A DNA stretch of 64,000 bases from CAYPHY01 sp964410625 (GTDB lineage Bacteria; Chloroflexota; Anaerolineae; Promineifilales; Promineifilaceae). How positions within the stretch are numbered: position 1 is the first letter of the stretch; each line of letters begins with the position of its first letter. Location: the NCBI GenBank assembly GCA_964410625.1, contig CAYPHY010000002.1:62001-126000 (forward strand). The letters run 5' to 3'. A program made the translations under genes and the position numbers. This document shows positions 33,717 through 41,733 of this stretch, piece by piece. Below the pieces are notes generated by a model, which was not told where the DNA came from, did not search any database, and saw nothing but the letters and a program-made list of their open reading frames with translations.

Positions 33717-34977
33717 CACACCTACCAGGGCTGCGCCGGTAAAAACCAGCTTGCAGCGTTCGCGCTCTTATCGCCTGGGCTTCATTGTTGAACAGGCTTT
33801 GGGCCACGCCACACACGGCCGAAACTTGCAAGCGGCCGTTGCCACCGACAAATCTGTCCTCCCCATGTGGGCTTTTCCTGAGCAAACGGCCGCTGGGCTG
33901 CCGGGGAAAATAAGGAATTGGACGTTCAGCGCCGGACTGCAAGCACGCGGCGCATTGCGAGAAATGCAGCGCCACAACCACAACCTGCCCGATGCGCTCT
34001 TCTTCCACACCCAGGTAACGGCCACGCTCTGCCTCGACTGGCTGCACCGCATTCCCAGCGTCATCTCGCTCGACGCCACACCGTTGCAATATGACGCGCT
34101 AGGTGAATTCTATGCCCACGAGGCCGGTCATGGGTGGTTGGAACGGGGAAAGTGGCAACTCAACCATGCTTGCTTCCAGGCCGCCCACCATCTCGTCACC
34201 TGGTCGGAGTGGGCCAAAGAGAGCCTTGTCTGTGACTACCATATCCCGGCCAACAAGATAACCGTCATCCCTCCTGGCGTTGACCCCGACCAGTGGCAAC
34301 GGCCGCCAGCCTACCAACGGCCGGTAGACCCCACCCGCCCCCTTCGCATCCTCTTCGTCGGCGGCAACCTCGCCCGCAAGGGGGGGATGTTGTTGATGGA
34401 GGCGTTTCGCCAGGTGCGAGAGAGATTGGAGATTGGAGATTGGAGAGAGGAGACTGGGAGACTAGGAGATTGGGAGACTTTTAACGCTCAATCTCCCAAT
34501 CTCCCAGTCTCTCAGTCTCTTCTCTCTCCTGCTCCCCCCATCGAACTGCACCTCGTCACCAAAGACCCCGTACCGCCACAACCCGGCGTCTTTGTCTACC
34601 ACGATATGGAGCCGAACAGCATGGCGTTGAAGCAGCTGTTTTGGGAGAGTGATATTTTTTGTTTGCCTACCTTGGGCGATTGTTTGCCGCTGGTTTTGTC
34701 GGAAGCGGGAGCGGCCGAGTTGCCGCTGGTTGCTTCGCGCGTCGGCGCCATACCGGAAATGGTGCGCGATGGGGAAACAGGTCTGCTGGTCACGCCGGGA
34801 GATGTCGAGGAGTTGACCGTCGCCTTATATTGGCTAATCACAAACCCGGGCTGGCGGCAGCGATTAGGCCAGCAAGCGGCACAAACGGTGCGGCAGACTT
34901 TTGACAGCCGAAAGAATGCACAACAGTTGCTATCACTATTAAAACAGATCGTTGATGATGCCTCCCCCAACCCATAA
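33709..34977 (+). CDS. Glycosyltransferase family 4 carrying an in-frame hairpin-repeat insertion
   Basis: A 422-residue GT-B enzyme with WSEWAKESLV, IPPGVDPDQW, RILFVGGNLARKGGMLLMEAF and FCLPTLGDCLPLVLSEAGAAELPLVAS. Relative to its paralog at 31408, residues about 237-276 are extra: this segment is encoded by a GGAGATT/GGAGACT hairpin (34418-34535) of the same kind found between genes. It translates without stop into DWREETGRLGDWE and SPNLPVSQSLLS, located between two strands of the donor-binding domain. Whether the enzyme stays active is unknown; the rest of the frame is intact and well conserved, which argues it is tolerated. Confidence 0.88.
   Translation: MINTPTRAAPVKTSLQRSRSYRLGFIVEQALGHATHGRNLQAAVATDKSVLPMWAFPEQTAAGLPGKIRNWTFSAGLQARGALREMQRHNHNLPDALFFHTQVTATLCLDWLHRIPSVISLDATPLQYDALGEFYAHEAGHGWLERGKWQLNHACFQAAHHLVTWSEWAKESLVCDYHIPANKITVIPPGVDPDQWQRPPAYQRPVDPTRPLRILFVGGNLARKGGMLLMEAFRQVRERLEIGDWREETGRLGDWETFNAQSPNLPVSQSLLSPAPPIELHLVTKDPVPPQPGVFVYHDMEPNSMALKQLFWESDIFCLPTLGDCLPLVLSEAGAAELPLVASRVGAIPEMVRDGETGLLVTPGDVEELTVALYWLITNPGWRQRLGQQAAQTVRQTFDSRKNAQQLLSLLKQIVDDASPNP
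34418..34535. repeat. GGAGATT/GGAGACT hairpin inside a coding sequence
   Basis: The left arm (34418-34478) is made of GAGATTG, GAGACTG and GAGACTA words; the right arm (34489-34535) is the reverse complement in CAATCTCC, CAGTCTCT words. The insertion length preserves the frame of the glycosyltransferase. Confidence 0.92.
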
Positions 34978-36103
34978 CCCTACCTTGCTTACCGTCTCCG
35001 GGACTATTGCTCCCGACATCGAAACAGAGATCGCACAGGGGCAACGGCCGACGGCCGACTACATCGCCCTCGGCCGCGCCTTACCGGCCGATCTGCTCGA
35101 CTATGCCCAGGCCCGGCAGCAGAGTGGTTGGCTCGGCCGCTTGTTGGAGCGGGTTGGCGGCCGTAATTTGCTCCTCGCCTGGGCTTGCTTTCGATTACGC
35201 CACCACTACTCGACCATCTTCACCGATGGGGAACAGGTCGGTATTCCGCTGGCTTTGCTGTTTACGTTTTTGGCTCCGCGCCGACGGCCGCGCCATGTGA
35301 TGATCGGCCATCTGCTCTCGGCAAGAAAGAAGGTGTTGTTATTTGATTGGTTCGCGCTCCAGCGACAAATTGATACCTTTTTCGTCTATTCAACCTGGCA
35401 AAAAGCGTTTGTCGAAGAACGGTGGAAGGTAGAAGGGGAGCGGGTGGTCTTTACGCCTTTTATGGTGGACACCCATTTCTTTACACCCACACCGGAACGA
35501 GTGGTGGAAACCCCAAGGCTGCGGCCGTTACAGGAAGCTGCACAACCGCTCATTTGTGCCGTCGGCCGCGAGCTGCGCGACTATCCAACGCTGATCCAGG
35601 CCGTCGAGGGGCTGGAGGTGCAAACGATCATCGCCTCGGCCAGCCCCTGGTCAAAGCGGCCAGACACGACAGCCGGCCAAACCCTGCCGCCCAATGTCCA
35701 TGTCAGCGGCTATAGCCAATTTGAACTGCGCCATCTCTATGCCCTCAGTCGCTTCCTGGTCATGCCCCTCTATCCCGTTGAGTTCCAGGCGGGTGTGACG
35801 GCGATCCTGGAAGCGATGGCGATGGGCAAGGCGGTGATTTGTACGGCAACCCCCGGCCAAACGGATGTGGTTGTCGAGGGTGAGACCGGTCTCTATGTGC
35901 CGCCCGGCGACCCCCAGGCTTTGCGCCAGGCCATTTGCTACCTCCTCGATCACCCCGACGAAGCGGAACGAATGGGGCGCAACGGCCGCTCCCGCGTCGA
36001 ACAATGGATGAGCCTCGATTGTTACGTGGAACGCTTGCGCCGCCATGTTCAGCACGAGCCAGTTAATGTGGTTACGCAGATGGCGCTGATGGAACGCGGA
36101 TAA
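34955..36103 (+). CDS. Glycosyltransferase (GT4-like)
   Basis: A protein of 382 residues whose C-terminal half is a GT-B donor domain: ICAVGRELRDYPTLIQAVEGL, VHVSGYSQFELRHLYALSRFLVMPLYP, ILEAMAMGKAVICTATPGQTDVV and GLYVPPGDPQAL. The N-terminal acceptor domain is more diverged. Start could be ATG 34955 or ATG 34958; both overlap the preceding gene by about 20 bp. It is the last gene of the EPS locus. The final codons and stop (GAACGCGGATAA) resemble the ACGCGGATAACACGGAT repeat. Confidence 0.87.
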   Translation: MMPPPTHNPTLLTVSGTIAPDIETEIAQGQRPTADYIALGRALPADLLDYAQARQQSGWLGRLLERVGGRNLLLAWACFRLRHHYSTIFTDGEQVGIPLALLFTFLAPRRRPRHVMIGHLLSARKKVLLFDWFALQRQIDTFFVYSTWQKAFVEERWKVEGERVVFTPFMVDTHFFTPTPERVVETPRLRPLQEAAQPLICAVGRELRDYPTLIQAVEGLEVQTIIASASPWSKRPDTTAGQTLPPNVHVSGYSQFELRHLYALSRFLVMPLYPVEFQAGVTAILEAMAMGKAVICTATPGQTDVVVEGETGLYVPPGDPQALRQAICYLLDHPDEAERMGRNGRSRVEQWMSLDCYVERLRRHVQHEPVNVVTQMALMERG

Positions 36104-36120
36104 CACGGATTTTTTTGTGC

Positions 36121-36186
36121 CGCGATTTGGCAAATCGCGTTACAGGCTTTGTGCGGCCGTCTTGTGCCGCGATTTGGCAAATCGCG
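36121..36186. repeat. CGCGATTTGGCAAATCGCG palindrome, two copies
   Basis: Copies at 36121-36138 and 36168-36186, each followed by TTACA. Same family as 14614-14652. Confidence 0.9.
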
Positions 36187-36226
36187 TTACATTGCCGCAG
36201 CCAACCAGCCGGATTATAATCATGGC

Positions 36227-36529
36227 ATGGGTCTCATTCAGCCAGATATTGAGCAGGACATTGAGCAAGAAGTTGCCTTTGAACCGCCCTACAAAGTCTT
36301 TGTCCATAACGATGATGTTACCCCCTTCGATTTTGTGCTGGTCATTCTGCAACGTATCTTTGAACTGACCCCCATGGAAGCGGAACATGTCACCTATATT
36401 GCCCATACAACGGGCATTGCTTATGTGACAACGCTGCCGAAAAGCGAAGCCGAAAAGCGAGTCGGCAAAGCCCACTTTGCCGCCAGCCTGGAAGGCTATC
36501 CACTGACATTTACCATCGAACCAGAGTAA
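36227..36529 (+). CDS. clpS: ATP-dependent Clp protease adaptor ClpS
   Basis: A 100-residue adaptor that delivers N-degron substrates to ClpAP/ClpCP. The hallmark segment YKVFVHNDDVTPFDFVLVIL has the substrate-pocket residues (N-D-D and T-P-F-D-F), and later HTTGIAYVTTLPKSEAE and AEKRVGKAH match the family. ATG 36227 gives the standard length; the frame extends upstream into the palindromic repeat. It sits alone between the EPS locus and an aminotransferase. Confidence 0.92.
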   Translation: MGLIQPDIEQDIEQEVAFEPPYKVFVHNDDVTPFDFVLVILQRIFELTPMEAEHVTYIAHTTGIAYVTTLPKSEAEKRVGKAHFAASLEGYPLTFTIEPE

Positions 36530-36540
36530 CTTAAATTAAG

Positions 36541-36615
36541 AAGGATGAAGGCTGAAGGATGAGGGATGAATACGCTTTAGTTCATCGCTCATCCTTCAGC
36601 CTTCATCCTTTTTTA
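36541..36615. repeat. AAGGATGAAGGCTGAAGG hairpin, terminator-like
   Basis: The left arm AAGGATGAAGGCTGAAGGATGAG (36541-36563) is matched by CTCATCCTTCAGCCTTCATCCTT (36588-36610), followed by a short T-run. It is a strong stem directly after clpS and may end its transcript. The right side leads into an AAAGGAG ribosome-binding site for the next gene. Confidence 0.88.
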
Positions 36616-36629
36616 GTAAAGGAGATTAT

Positions 36630-37964
36630 ATGGAATTCAAACTCAATGGCGCAGGCCCTGTTGGGCGTGCGATGATTGAACGGGATTTTGCGGCACTTTC
36701 CCCCTCATACAGCCGCGAATATGCCCTCGTCGTTGATCGGGCGGAAGGTTCAGAAGTGTGGGATGTAGACGGCCGTCGCTATATTGATTTCATGGCCGGA
36801 GTAGCCGTTCTCAATGTCGGCCATCGCCATCCGGCAGTGGTGGAAGCGGTCAAGGAGCAGATAGATAAGTTCTGGCACATCTGCCTGACTGACTTTTTCT
36901 ATCCCCAGGCGGTTGAACTGGGCGAAAAGCTGCAAGCCGTTGCCCCGATGACCGACCCCTCGCTCGTCTATTTTGGCAATTCCGGCACCGAAGCGGTGGA
37001 AGCAGCGATCAAGCTTGCCATGTATAAGACGGGGCGCACACGCTTCATTGGCTTCATGGGTGGCTTCCACGGCCGCACCCTCGGCGCACTCTCCTTCACC
37101 GCCAGCAAAAGCGTCCAACGGGCTAACTATCTGGCCGGGGTAAAGGTCTACCACCTCCCATATCCCAATCCTTACCGGCCGTTACTGTTCAGCGACAATG
37201 GCGAAAGTTACGGCGATTCGGTAATCAACTTTCTCGAAAACGAGGTCTTTCGCACCATGCTCTCGCCTGAAGATGTGGCCGGTGTCCTCATCGAGCCAAT
37301 TCAGGGGGAAGGGGGCTATGTTGTTCCCGCGCCGAACTTTTTCCCGCGTTTGCGCGAATTATGTGATCGCTATGGTATACTATTGATGGTGGATGAAATT
37401 CAAAGCGGCGCAGGGCGCACTGGCAAATGGTGGGCGGTTGAACATGAAAACATCGAACCGGACATCGTTTGCTTCGCTAAGGGTGTGGGCAGCGGAATGC
37501 CCATTGGCGGGATCATCGCCCGCGAGGAGTTGATGGTCTGGGGGCCAGGCTCCCACGGCAGCACCTTTGGCGGCAATCCGGTCGCGGCCGTCTCTGCGCT
37601 GGCAACACTGAAGGTCATTGAGGAAGAAGGGCTGCTGGAGCAGGCGGCGGAAACGGGCGAATATATCATGGATGCCCTGGCAGAGATGGAAGCCCGCCAT
37701 CCCAGCATCGGCGAAGTACGCGGCCGTGGGCTGATGATCGGCACTGAATTTGTGACTGACCGCTTGACTAAGGAACGGGCAACGGCGTTGCGCGACCACC
37801 TGGTACAACGTGCCTTCGAGATGGGGCTGCTACTCATCCCTTGTGGCAGCAATTCGGTCCGCATGACACCAGCACTCAATGTCCCTCGGCCGTTGGTGGA
37901 TGAGGCATTGGAAATCTTTGAAGACGCGCTGACCGAAGCGGAGAGTAATTTTCTATCTCGATGA
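36630..37964 (+). CDS. Class III PLP-dependent aminotransferase (acetylornithine/4-aminobutyrate type)
   Basis: A 444-residue fold-type I aminotransferase. YFGNSGTEAVEAAIKLAM binds phosphate, FHGRTLGALS is the pyridine-contacting segment, LMVDEIQSGAGRTGKWWA holds the PLP aspartate, and CFAKGVGSGMPIGG contains the Schiff-base lysine. The size and the early Gly-rich HICLTDFFYPQAVEL segment resemble GabT and archaeal broad-specificity ornithine aminotransferases more than ArgD. AAAGGAG lies 7 bp before ATG 36630. No arginine-biosynthesis neighbours are present, so substrate is open. Confidence 0.9.
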   Translation: MEFKLNGAGPVGRAMIERDFAALSPSYSREYALVVDRAEGSEVWDVDGRRYIDFMAGVAVLNVGHRHPAVVEAVKEQIDKFWHICLTDFFYPQAVELGEKLQAVAPMTDPSLVYFGNSGTEAVEAAIKLAMYKTGRTRFIGFMGGFHGRTLGALSFTASKSVQRANYLAGVKVYHLPYPNPYRPLLFSDNGESYGDSVINFLENEVFRTMLSPEDVAGVLIEPIQGEGGYVVPAPNFFPRLRELCDRYGILLMVDEIQSGAGRTGKWWAVEHENIEPDIVCFAKGVGSGMPIGGIIAREELMVWGPGSHGSTFGGNPVAAVSALATLKVIEEEGLLEQAAETGEYIMDALAEMEARHPSIGEVRGRGLMIGTEFVTDRLTKERATALRDHLVQRAFEMGLLLIPCGSNSVRMTPALNVPRPLVDEALEIFEDALTEAESNFLSR

Positions 37965-38001
37965 GTCATGCGCCAGATTTATGGGTGAACCAACTTGTGG
38001 C

Positions 38002-38018
38002 GCGGGTTGCCAACCCGC
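38002..38018. repeat. GCGGGTTGCCAACCCGC palindrome
   Basis: A perfect 17-nt palindrome in the 107-bp gap after the aminotransferase gene. It is followed by AACCCCAAACCGGG, a partial second symmetry. Confidence 0.8.
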
Positions 38019-38071
38019 AAGCTCCGGTTATAGGCTGAAAACCCCAAACCGGGCTACTGGGGATTAAACGG

Positions 38072-38377
38072 ATGCAAGCAATAAACAAGGTGGCCGGAAT
38101 TTCGTTTAGAGGCGATGGGCCAACGATTGTTCCCATAAAAGAACTCTACACCTGGGTTATCTGGCAATTTCCCCGCCGTAAGGATAAGGGTTATTGTGGG
38201 GCGGTGCGGCCGTCCATCGCTGAGCATCCGTGGTATCCGGCGCTGATCCAAAGCGACCGCCAGCGCGTCCACATCTATGCCCACCTTTCCGAACAATTCC
38301 CAACGCCGGAAGCAGCGGCCAAACACCTTGATACATTGCTAGGGGAGAGTGAATTGTGGTTAGTGGATAGTGGATAG
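38072..38377 (+). CDS. Hypothetical protein, about 101 residues
   Basis: I do not recognise this protein. It is a compact soluble sequence with a basic patch (WQFPRRKDKGY) and a likely C-terminal amphipathic helix (TPEAAAKHLDTLLGESE). The last residues LWLVDSG and the TAG stop are encoded by a GTGGTTAGTGGATAGTGG repeat arm, so its natural C-terminus may have been replaced. It faces glgC convergently across the same hairpin. Confidence 0.6.
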   Translation: MQAINKVAGISFRGDGPTIVPIKELYTWVIWQFPRRKDKGYCGAVRPSIAEHPWYPALIQSDRQRVHIYAHLSEQFPTPEAAAKHLDTLLGESELWLVDSG

Positions 38378-38416
38378 TCAAATTCTAGCCACTATCCACT
38401 CGCCACTAGCCACTAA
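38352..38416. repeat. TAGTGGATAGTGG hairpin between convergent genes
   Basis: Left arm GTGGTTAGTGGATAGTGGATAGT (38356-38379) and right arm ACTATCCACTCGCCACTAGCCACTA (38390-38414) pair with few mismatches. The left arm supplies the stop codon of the + gene; the right arm, read on the - strand, supplies the TAG stop of glgC. Confidence 0.9.
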
Positions 38417-39669
38417 ATAACCGTGCCATCGGGGATAATCGCATTCTTGGGGACGATTACGATTCCGTCACGCGCCACCCAGTTTTCATGCTCTTCGTCT
38501 GCCCGATCAGGGATGGAACGAATGGTGACATGCGCACCAATGCGAGCGTTCTTGTCAATGATCGCCCCTTTGATCACTGCATTGGCCCCAATACCGACAT
38601 CAGGACGGCCGAGACGGCGGTTTTCTTCCTTGTCGGCGTCGGTCTCATAATAGTCCGCGCCCATCAGCACCGAGGATTGGATGTTGGCCTCCGAGCCGAT
38701 GATGCTGCGCAAGCCAACGACACAATCACGCACGGTAGCATCTTGGATGCGGCAACCTTCGGCCGTCAATACATTGTCCAAACGGGTGTTATGAATCTCT
38801 GTGCCGGGCAGGAAACGAGCATGGGTATAGATGGGGGCTTCAGCATCATAGAAGTCGAAGGGGGCGTCGGGCTGGGCCATTTCCAGGTTGACCTCATAAA
38901 AGCGGCGGATGGTCCCGATGTCGGCCCAATAACCGTCAAAGACATAACCCGATACTTGCCGCTGGTTGATCGCCGCCGGAATGATGTCGCGGCCGAAGTC
39001 ATTGCCCGGTTGCTCTAAGACTTCCAACAGCACTTCGGTATTGAACACATAAATACCCATCGAGGCCATGAAGGGCTTGTCGGGGTTGTTGCCGCTTTCA
39101 AATTGGGACAGGATCGCCTCATCTTTGGGCTTTTCGGTGAAGGCAGTGATCTGGTGGTCTGCGCCAAGCTTGAGTATGCCCAGGCCAGACACGAGATCGC
39201 GGCCGACGGGCTGGACGGCAATGGTGATGTCGGCATCTAAATCAAGATGGCGTTGCACAAAGCGGCTATAGTCCATCCGGTAGAGATGGTCGCCGGCCAG
39301 GATCAACACCAGCTCGGAACCGGCCTGCTTGATTTCCAGCAGTTGTTTGCGCACAGCGTCGGCCGTTCCCTGATACCATTCCCCACTGCGCGGCGTTTGT
39401 TCGGCCGCCAGAATTTGCACCCACCCCGGCGAGAAAACATCGCGGTTATAGGTACTCCAGATGTGCCGGTGTAACGAGACGGAATTATACTGAGTCAGAA
39501 TGGCGATTTTCTCGATCCCCGCGTGGAAGCAGTTGCTCATCGGGATATCAATCAACCGGTATTTACCGGCCAGCGGCACGGCCGGTTTCGAGCGTTCCTT
39601 CGTCAGCGGGTACAGTCGCGCACCCTGACCACCACCCAAGATCACCACCAACACATCCTTCATATTCAT
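38413..39669 (-). CDS. glgC: Glucose-1-phosphate adenylyltransferase (ADP-glucose pyrophosphorylase)
   Basis: A 418-residue enzyme making ADP-glucose for glycogen synthesis. The N-terminal domain has VVILGGGQGARLYPLTKERSKPAVPLAGKYRLID, the NCFHAGIEKIAILTQ segment, WYQGTADAVRK, LAGDHLYRMDY and EKP; the C-terminal part is the regulatory beta-helix (IIGSEANIQSSVLMGADYYE, GIGANAVIKGAIIDKNARIG). I chose ATG 39669, preceded by a GGAGG ribosome-binding site; the 21 further upstream residues are read from hairpin repeat sequence. No other glycogen genes are nearby. Confidence 0.95.
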   Translation of the reverse strand: MNMKDVLVVILGGGQGARLYPLTKERSKPAVPLAGKYRLIDIPMSNCFHAGIEKIAILTQYNSVSLHRHIWSTYNRDVFSPGWVQILAAEQTPRSGEWYQGTADAVRKQLLEIKQAGSELVLILAGDHLYRMDYSRFVQRHLDLDADITIAVQPVGRDLVSGLGILKLGADHQITAFTEKPKDEAILSQFESGNNPDKPFMASMGIYVFNTEVLLEVLEQPGNDFGRDIIPAAINQRQVSGYVFDGYWADIGTIRRFYEVNLEMAQPDAPFDFYDAEAPIYTHARFLPGTEIHNTRLDNVLTAEGCRIQDATVRDCVVGLRSIIGSEANIQSSVLMGADYYETDADKEENRRLGRPDVGIGANAVIKGAIIDKNARIGAHVTIRSIPDRADEEHENWVARDGIVIVPKNAIIPDGTVI

Positions 39670-39987
39670 TGTTTGCTGCCTCCGTGTAGATTGGAGATTT
39701 GAGCTTGGAGAATTAGGGATTGCTTCCTCCAACGATTGTCAATCGCTAATCTCTCGTCTCTAATCTCTAAGCATATCAAGTTTCCCCAGTACCAATAATA
39801 CCTACCCCGCCGGATTTTGACCATTGGCACGGCCGTGTTGCTCATGCTAAGATTGGCGAAAGGATAGCTGAAGCTCATTAAGGAGTTTATTGGCATATTG
39901 GTCTATTAGTGTATTGTGTAATAGACCAATACACCAATACACCAATACACCACTATACCAATACACTGATTTCTTTGAGTATCGTTT
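39670..39987. other. Intergenic region with two hairpin repeats
   Basis: No gene seen. It holds a degenerate GATTGGAGAT/AATCTCTAA hairpin (39689-39771) and a minisatellite-like hairpin of TATTGG/CCAATA units (39892-39967), between the divergent glgC and a + strand hypothetical gene, so promoters for both must lie here; I see no clear -35/-10 pair. Confidence 0.6.
39892..39967. repeat. CCAATACA minisatellite hairpin
   Basis: A left arm with ATATTGGTCTATTAGTGTATTG is answered by ATAGACCAATACACCAATACACC units and an imperfect continuation. It is the same family as 61662-61765, which has longer tandem arms. Confidence 0.88.
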
Positions 39988-40422
39988 ATGAGTCGTGTGA
40001 TTAATATTGATAACCCCGGCAAGCGGCGCAACCATAGCCGCCGCACGATTGCCGAAATGTTGTTATTGCTCGGCCGCAAGACGGCCGTGGATGAAGAGGT
40101 CAAGGATATGTCGGCGATGACCGTCTACTTGCTGCGGGACATCGAAAGTACGGTCACAGAGTCGGTTGAGGCCTGGGAAAAGCGTGGCTATTGGATGAAG
40201 GCGGAACGCTTCATGCGTGATTGGCTGTGGATACCGGAGATGGCGGTCAACATCGAAGATGTGATCCGCAATGAGGCCTGGGACCTGTTGCCGGAGCTGT
40301 TGATAGAGCTTGGCCCGCGCTTCAGCGACATCTCGCTGAAAACGATGACGCGCAAGCCCGACACCTGGCAGGGAGCTTACCGGCGACTGCTGAGCGAACC
40401 ACCGAGCGAACTGCCCTGGTAA
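39988..40422 (+). CDS. Hypothetical protein, 144 residues
   Basis: No family recognised. The N-terminus is basic (KRRNHSRRTIAEM); the middle is predicted helical (AVDEEVKDMSAMTVYLLRDIESTVTESVEAWEKRGYW), with several tryptophans (RDWLWIPEM, EAWDLLPELL). No signal or membrane segment. Codon use and CGGCCG content match neighbouring genes, so it looks native. It might be a lineage-specific regulator, but nothing in the sequence proves it. Confidence 0.7.
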   Translation: MSRVINIDNPGKRRNHSRRTIAEMLLLLGRKTAVDEEVKDMSAMTVYLLRDIESTVTESVEAWEKRGYWMKAERFMRDWLWIPEMAVNIEDVIRNEAWDLLPELLIELGPRFSDISLKTMTRKPDTWQGAYRRLLSEPPSELPW

Positions 40423-40481
40423 AAGAGTTACGCGGATGGCGCGGATATAACGCAGATGACGCGGATTTCCTTCTTTATTGA

Positions 40482-41606
40482 GTGCAGCAGGCATTGTTAG
40501 GAAAAAAACGCAGAGGCGCAGAGACGCAGAGGTTTACTTGTATTCCTATTCCTCTGCGTCTCTGCGCCTCTGCGTTTAATGGTGATCATCGGATAAATTT
40601 TTTTGGATTAATCTTATTCCTTGCCATCTTAGTCAATTGTACTGGCGAAGCGGGCGTCCCCACTCAATCGGTTCCGCCGATTCCTTCTCTCACCCCAAGC
40701 CTTATACTCCCCACACCGATCATACAGCCCGCAAATCCCCCCATCACCCAATCCTCCACTCCCCCCGCTACCGAGCTTCCCAATCTCTCACCCACACAAT
40801 CTCCCCTGCCCCCCAGCCCCCCCGCTCCCTCCCCTACCCCCTGCACCACACCCGGTCGCGTCGAAAGCGGCTCGCTCGACAGCGGCATCGGCCGCCAGTT
40901 TGGAATGCCCACAATCGCCTATCGCCTCTACTTTCCGCCGTGCTATGGGCTGGACGGCCGTGTCTATCCCACCCTCTATATGCTCCCCGGCAACATCCAT
41001 ACCGACAGCATTTGGGATGAGTTGGGGCTGGACGAAACGGCCGAGGCGTTGATCACCGCCCAGGCCATTCCTCCGCTGCTGCTCGTCATGGTGGACGGCG
41101 GCCCGTTGGCGCTGAATACCTCCGGCGGCCCCGCTTCATATGAAGGAATGGTACTGACGGAGTTGCTCCCCCATATTGAGAGCCGCCATTGTGCCTGGAA
41201 GGAACCGGCGGGGCGGGCGATTGGCGGCCTCTCACGCGGTGGCTATTGGGCGTTGGAGATCGCCTTTCGCCATGCCGGGCAGTTCGCCAGCGTTGGCGGC
41301 CACAGTGCGGCGCTGATTGACAGCTTCGCCGGGCCAGACCTCAATCCGCAATATACCGGCCTGAGCAACGACCTGGGCAGCTTGCGAATCTACTTCGACA
41401 TCGGCAACCAGGACCCCTATCTCCCCCAAATTCAGCAGTTACATCAAGATATGGAGGCAGCGGGACGGCCGCATACCTGGCAATTAAACGAAGGTAGACA
41501 CGAAAACGAGTATTGGTCGGGGCATACGGCCGATTACCTGGCCTGGTACAGCGCCGGTTGGCTGCAATCCCGAGATATGCTACCGGTTTGTATTGGGCCG
41601 TCTTAG
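40482..41606 (+). CDS. Secreted esterase, EsteraseD/PF00756-like
   Basis: An alpha/beta hydrolase of up to 374 residues. The hydrophobic segment NFFGLILFLAILVNC is an export signal with a possible lipobox, followed by a long Pro/Ser/Thr linker (PPIPSLTPSLILPTPI and similar). The catalytic domain has YPTLYMLPGNIHTDSIWDELGL, the nucleophile motif GGLSRGGYWA, IYFDIGNQDPY for the acid, and GRHENEYWS for the histidine. No ATG, GTG or TTG start lies between the hairpin repeat and the signal segment in this frame, so translation from GTG 40482 would read the repeat as KKRRGAETQR. N-terminus therefore uncertain. Confidence 0.8.
   Translation: MQQALLGKKRRGAETQRFTCIPIPLRLCASAFNGDHRINFFGLILFLAILVNCTGEAGVPTQSVPPIPSLTPSLILPTPIIQPANPPITQSSTPPATELPNLSPTQSPLPPSPPAPSPTPCTTPGRVESGSLDSGIGRQFGMPTIAYRLYFPPCYGLDGRVYPTLYMLPGNIHTDSIWDELGLDETAEALITAQAIPPLLLVMVDGGPLALNTSGGPASYEGMVLTELLPHIESRHCAWKEPAGRAIGGLSRGGYWALEIAFRHAGQFASVGGHSAALIDSFAGPDLNPQYTGLSNDLGSLRIYFDIGNQDPYLPQIQQLHQDMEAAGRPHTWQLNEGRHENEYWSGHTADYLAWYSAGWLQSRDMLPVCIGPS
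40506..40577. repeat. Perfect 27-bp-stem hairpin, GCAGAGGCGCAGAG family
   Basis: Arms 40506-40532 and 40551-40577 are exact reverse complements over 27 nt with an 18-nt loop. The repeat lies within the open N-terminal frame of the next gene. Confidence 0.92.
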
Positions 41607-41640
41607 TTATCGGTAATCTGAATCTAGCAAAGCAAAGAGA

Positions 41641-41676
41641 TGGCTCCCAATTATCCAATTGAATAATGGGAGCCAG
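41641..41676. terminator. Hairpin between convergent genes
   Basis: TGGCTCCCAATTAT and ATAATGGGAGCCA form a 12-13 bp stem with a small loop, between the ends of the esterase (+) and HtrA (-) genes. There is no T-run on either strand, so the call as a bidirectional terminator is tentative. Confidence 0.55.
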
Positions 41677-41733
41677 ATATAGATTGCGAGTGTCTGGATG
41701 TAGTTGGATGCAGTCTAATATGGTTTGGATAGA

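Noticed and set aside
38072..38377. Possible pseudogene call for the 101-codon hypothetical gene
   Set aside because: The repeat replaces only the last few codons and no internal disruption is visible, so I kept it as a gene with low confidence.
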